Positions 8,301 to 10,016 of a stretch of 10,016 bases of DNA are shown here, piece after piece. Both the position numbers and the translations under genes were made by a program. The notes below the pieces were generated by a model. The model saw only the letters and a program-made list of their open reading frames with translations, made no database searches and was not told the origin of the DNA. The DNA is from Scytalidium lignicola (lineage: Eukaryota; Ascomycota; Leotiomycetes): NCBI GenBank assembly GCA_002812745.2, contig NCSJ02000664.1, positions 1 through 10,016 of the forward strand, read 5' to 3'. Numbering within the stretch: the stretch's first letter is position 1; each line of letters opens with the position of its first letter.

Positions 8301-8429
8301 GTTGAGGATAGTGATGAGGAGATGGAAGGACGAAGCGAAAGCGAGCTTCACCCAGTTGAGGCTGTTACGAAGGCAGGATTGATTCATCGACCTGCCGGTG
8401 CGAGGATTAGTGCTCTTGGAGGACACTGA
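5343..8429 (+). CDS. DENN-domain protein with coiled coil (937 residues, four exons)
   Basis: Exons 5343-5732, 5846-6865, 6955-7191 and 7263-8429 join in frame to a 937-residue protein. DENN proteins are usually exchange factors for Rab GTPases in membrane traffic. Residues 1-66 are a polar, Ser/Arg-rich leader. The uDENN-like part runs from about 68 to 175 (AYMVCGVGREP, then LYGIALRVWSRAD). A central cDENN spans about 205-390: SRYPLYNLLG, then RRIIFVSHYPAMLT, VPVVHARHANEL, GPYILGI and ALVVDLDRNFV. A dDENN-like part follows to about 520. Residues 520-690 are strongly heptad-like and charged, a probable long coiled coil. Next come an acidic patch near 695, a second helical segment with (Arg-Glu)4 from residue 806, and a Ser/Thr-rich tail with TP sites and an acidic EDSDEEME stretch, ending at TGA 8427-8429. 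ATG 5343 is the first ATG for over 800 bases and has A at -3 and G at +4. The GTPase target cannot be read from sequence. Confidence 0.92.
5733..5845 (+). other. Intron 1 of the DENN-domain gene
   Basis: The donor is GTAAGC at 5733, a CTAAT branch point lies at 5819-5823 and the acceptor CAG ends at 5845. The length is 113 bases, phase 0. Removal joins codon 130 (Arg) to 131 (Ala) inside the uDENN-like region; without splicing the frame stops within three codons. Confidence 0.92.
6866..6954 (+). other. Intron 2 of the DENN-domain gene
   Basis: The donor GTAAGT is a perfect consensus, with branch point CTAAT at 6937-6941 and acceptor TAG ending at 6954. The length is 89 bases, phase 0. An earlier TAG near 6922-6924 lies before the branch point, so it is an unlikely acceptor. 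Confidence 0.92.
7192..7262 (+). other. Intron 3 of the DENN-domain gene
   Basis: The donor is GTATGG, the branch point CTAAC lies at 7246-7250, and the acceptor CAG ends at 7262. The length is 71 bases, phase 0, and it is very AT-rich. It interrupts the start of the coiled coil; the joined protein continues the heptad pattern without a break, which supports these boundaries. Confidence 0.9.
8031..8053 (+). repeat. CGTGAG hexanucleotide repeat inside the DENN gene, coding (Arg-Glu)4
   Basis: Three full CGTGAG units plus CGTGA are in frame and encode alternating Arg-Glu from residue 806. Such in-frame hexamer tracts can change length without breaking the frame, so the segment may vary between strains. 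Confidence 0.85.
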
Positions 8430-8463
8430 AGAAGTCATGGCCCAAAAGAAAAAAGAAAAGAAA

Positions 8464-8473
8464 AATAAATAAA
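8464..8473 (+). terminator. Overlapping AATAAA poly(A) signals after the DENN-domain gene
   Basis: Two overlapping AATAAA hexamers (8464-8469 and 8468-8473) lie 35 bases after the stop codon, in an A-rich block. They fit the positioning element for fungal mRNA cleavage, but they would give a very short 3' UTR. T-rich stretches at about 8566-8704 could support later cleavage sites. Confidence 0.45.
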
Positions 8474-9231
8474 GAACGTGACGGAAAAATAAAAGGAATG
8501 GGAGACGGGGGAGACCGGGAACTCCTTTTTGAAACGCGTTGAGTTATATTGGGCTGCTTTTGATTCTTTTTTTGCTCGTCCGGAATCCCTTCTTGTTAGT
8601 ACTGTTTCTCTGGCGTTTGATGGGAGGATGATTTCCCTTGGTACTTGATTTTAACTCCCACTGTTTACTGCTACTGCGTCTTTTTTGTTGTAACTTTTTT
8701 TCCTTGTTTCACTAAAACACCCTCGATCGATTGATATGCTATTGGGGCATATTTAGCTGTTGCAAATCTGTCTTGTTGTTTCTTTGCCTGTTATCNTTTT
8801 TTAGGTAGTATATCCACTTCTTCTTTTGAGAGAGCTTGGGGGTTTTTGCTCGTGTGTCGCGAGGGGTTTGGATGAGATAGATTTTTAGTGCAAAGCATGT
8901 CATCCAATATCATATTCATATAAACGATAGATCTGTGTGTAATATGGTTGTGATAGTATCGTTTCATGACTAAAAATTGTGCTTCACTATGTGATATGGA
9001 AAATGGGATGGGAAATGGGATGCTAAATTCTCAGGAACTCAAGATCCGTTTCAATAATTTCATGTCTGATTTTATCCCGCTCTTACATGTTCTCTATTTC
9101 TATAATAGATAAGAGTAACCTGCACTCAATTCTCTCATAAATTTCACTCATACAAATACACACACAAACACATTTATCTCCCCTCAAATCATCTCATTCA
9201 TAATCAAAAGCCATTCATTGATATAAACCAA

Positions 9232-9250
9232 CCAGCCAGCCAGCCAGCCA
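9232..9250. repeat. CCAG tetranucleotide microsatellite, about 4.75 copies
   Basis: Perfect CCAG units fill 9232-9250 in the presumed 3' UTR of the minus-strand EF-hand gene. A related short tract of three CCAAA units lies at 9306-9320. Confidence 0.85.
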
Positions 9251-9352
9251 ATCCAAACACAACAAACATAAAATCAAAACAAAAGAAGAATAGGACTCAT
9301 CAATACCAAACCAAACCAAATCAAAAGTATGTATATTTGATTTGATTTTCGA

Positions 9353-9974
9353 TTAATTCCTCCTAAACTTCTCGGGTATATTCTGCTCTACAATGGACAT
9401 CATATCCAAGTTAGCTTGCGCCTCGGCTTCAGCCTCTAACTCGTCGTGTTTGCGGAAGTGCTCTATGTCTTCGGGGTGAATCAAGTCTTCTACTTTGGTA
9501 TTTTCGTCGTGGTATCTTTTTTCCCCAGTAAAGTGATTAGCACTCCTTCTCTTTCCGTAAAAATACGACCAAAGGGTACAAAACAAACACACACAAAAAA
9601 CAACAACATAGAATAGAGAAAGAAAAGAAAAACCTACTTCTCCCAATGATGAATCTCATACTCCGTCTCCAAATCCCAATGATGTCCCGGCCCCGTCCCA
9701 AAATCCGGCAGCACCCCCTTCGACCCCTTCCCGTTCCCCCTCGTGCAAAACACCATCCACTCCCCCATCGTCACCTGCCCATTGCCATTGTGATCCAGCA
9801 CGCCCATAACCTCGCGCACTATCTCATCGCGCTTGGATTGCGGCACGTCCTTGGCGGTCTCGTCGTTCATGCCGTAGAAGGCGAGGATCTCATCTGCGTC
9901 CCAGACGCCGTTGTTGTCGAAGTCGTGCAGGGTGAAGAAGGAAGGGGGGTCAAAGTTTGCGATGTGGTGTTCTT
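9353..9974 (-). CDS. Ssp120/nucleobindin-like EF-hand secretory-pathway protein, C-terminal part, partial at window edge
   Basis: On the minus strand, exon 9974-9638 joins exon 9515-9353 to give 165 visible codons ending at TAA 9355-9353. The N terminus, and any signal peptide, lies beyond the right edge. Two EF-hand loops are visible with canonical calcium ligands: one at 9924-9889 (DFDNNGVWDADE) and one at 9795-9760 (DHNGNGQVTMGE). After a linker rich in Gly and His comes HHWEKYHDE, then a HPED motif and an acidic Glu/Ala tail. The EHHIANFDP start, two EF-hands and HPED tail fit fungal Ssp120, a nucleobindin-related luminal calcium-binding protein known in yeast as a partner of the Emp46/Emp47 ER-Golgi cargo receptors. 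The left splice edge (9974) is inferred from CTAAC plus CAG in the upstream sequence and would complete a GAA codon. The frame is also open to the edge, so this boundary is less sure than the other one. Confidence 0.82.
9516..9637 (-). other. Last intron of the Ssp120-like gene
   Basis: On the minus strand the donor GTAGGT starts at 9637, a CTAAT branch point lies at about 9540-9536, and the acceptor AAG ends at 9516. The length is 122 bases, and it splits a Lys codon after its second base (AA then A). Splicing restores the continuous family-like sequence HHWEKYHDE; reading through hits an immediate TAG. Confidence 0.88.
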
Positions 9975-10016
9975 CTGTTGTGTGTGTTAGGAAAGGAAGG
10001 GAATTGGATTGGATTA
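9975..10016 (-). other. Probable 3' end of an upstream intron of the Ssp120-like gene
   Basis: Reading the minus strand, a CTAAC branch-point match lies at about 9990-9986 and is followed by ACACACAACAG, ending in an AG at 9976-9975. This is a normal branch-to-acceptor distance for fungal introns. The donor lies outside the window. The alternative, an uninterrupted exon to the edge, has no stop but would code an unusual Ser/Thr/Leu run. Confidence 0.6.

Larger units (their letters stand above)
8430..9352. other. Region between two convergent genes, holding both 3' UTRs
   Basis: The DENN gene ends at 8429 and the EF-hand gene ends (minus strand) at 9353, so this 923-base stretch contains the 3' ends of both transcripts. 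The left half is T-rich on the plus strand with one ambiguous base (8796) before a T run. The right half is A/C-rich with ACACAA runs, a CCAG tetramer tract and CCAAA triplication. No open frame of note and no RNA gene was recognised. No AATAAA was found for the minus-strand gene. Confidence 0.6.

Noticed and set aside
9430..9460. HDEL string in the Ssp120-like tail as an ER-retention signal
   Set aside because: It is internal, followed by about 30 more residues; retention signals of this type must be at the C terminus.

Overview
The window looks like nuclear DNA from a filamentous ascomycete, most likely a Eurotiales-type fungus (Aspergillus/Penicillium relatives). The evidence is short spliceosomal introns of 71 to 122 bp with GTAAGT-like donors and CTAAC/CTAAT branch points, pyrimidine-rich gene leaders, roughly balanced coding GC, and three proteins whose families are standard in fungal genomes. 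No bacterial operon, CRISPR array, insertion sequence, rRNA or tRNA was seen.

Layout. (1) Positions 1-276, minus strand: the first 92 codons of a HIT-type zinc-finger protein that matches the box C/D snoRNA assembly factor Bcd1 (ZNHIT6). It continues beyond the left edge. (2) Positions 277 to about 4500: an unusually long non-coding interval between two divergent genes. I see no credible protein gene in it. It is rich in short motifs: about 17 copies of the palindromic heptamer TACNGTA, tandem TACAG/TGCAG pentamers, and a cluster of potential hairpins at 2015-2213. (3) About 4390-5342, plus strand: the putative promoter and long leader of the next gene, with phased decamers, a CCAAT box, an 86% pyrimidine block, and 826 bases without any ATG. 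(4) Positions 5343-8429, plus strand: a complete four-exon gene for a 937-residue DENN-domain protein with a long coiled coil and a serine-rich tail. (5) Positions 8430-9352: the 3' regions of two convergent genes, with simple repeats. (6) Positions 9353 to about 9974 and beyond, minus strand: the 3' part of a two-EF-hand protein resembling Ssp120/nucleobindin, continuing beyond the right edge.

The three genes do not form a pathway cluster. They are housekeeping-type genes (snoRNP assembly, Rab-type membrane traffic regulation, secretory-pathway calcium binding). The last two both relate to membrane traffic, but nothing shows that this linkage is functional. I found no convincing new biological system. 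The most distinctive signals are the motif-dense intergenic region and the ATG-free leader.
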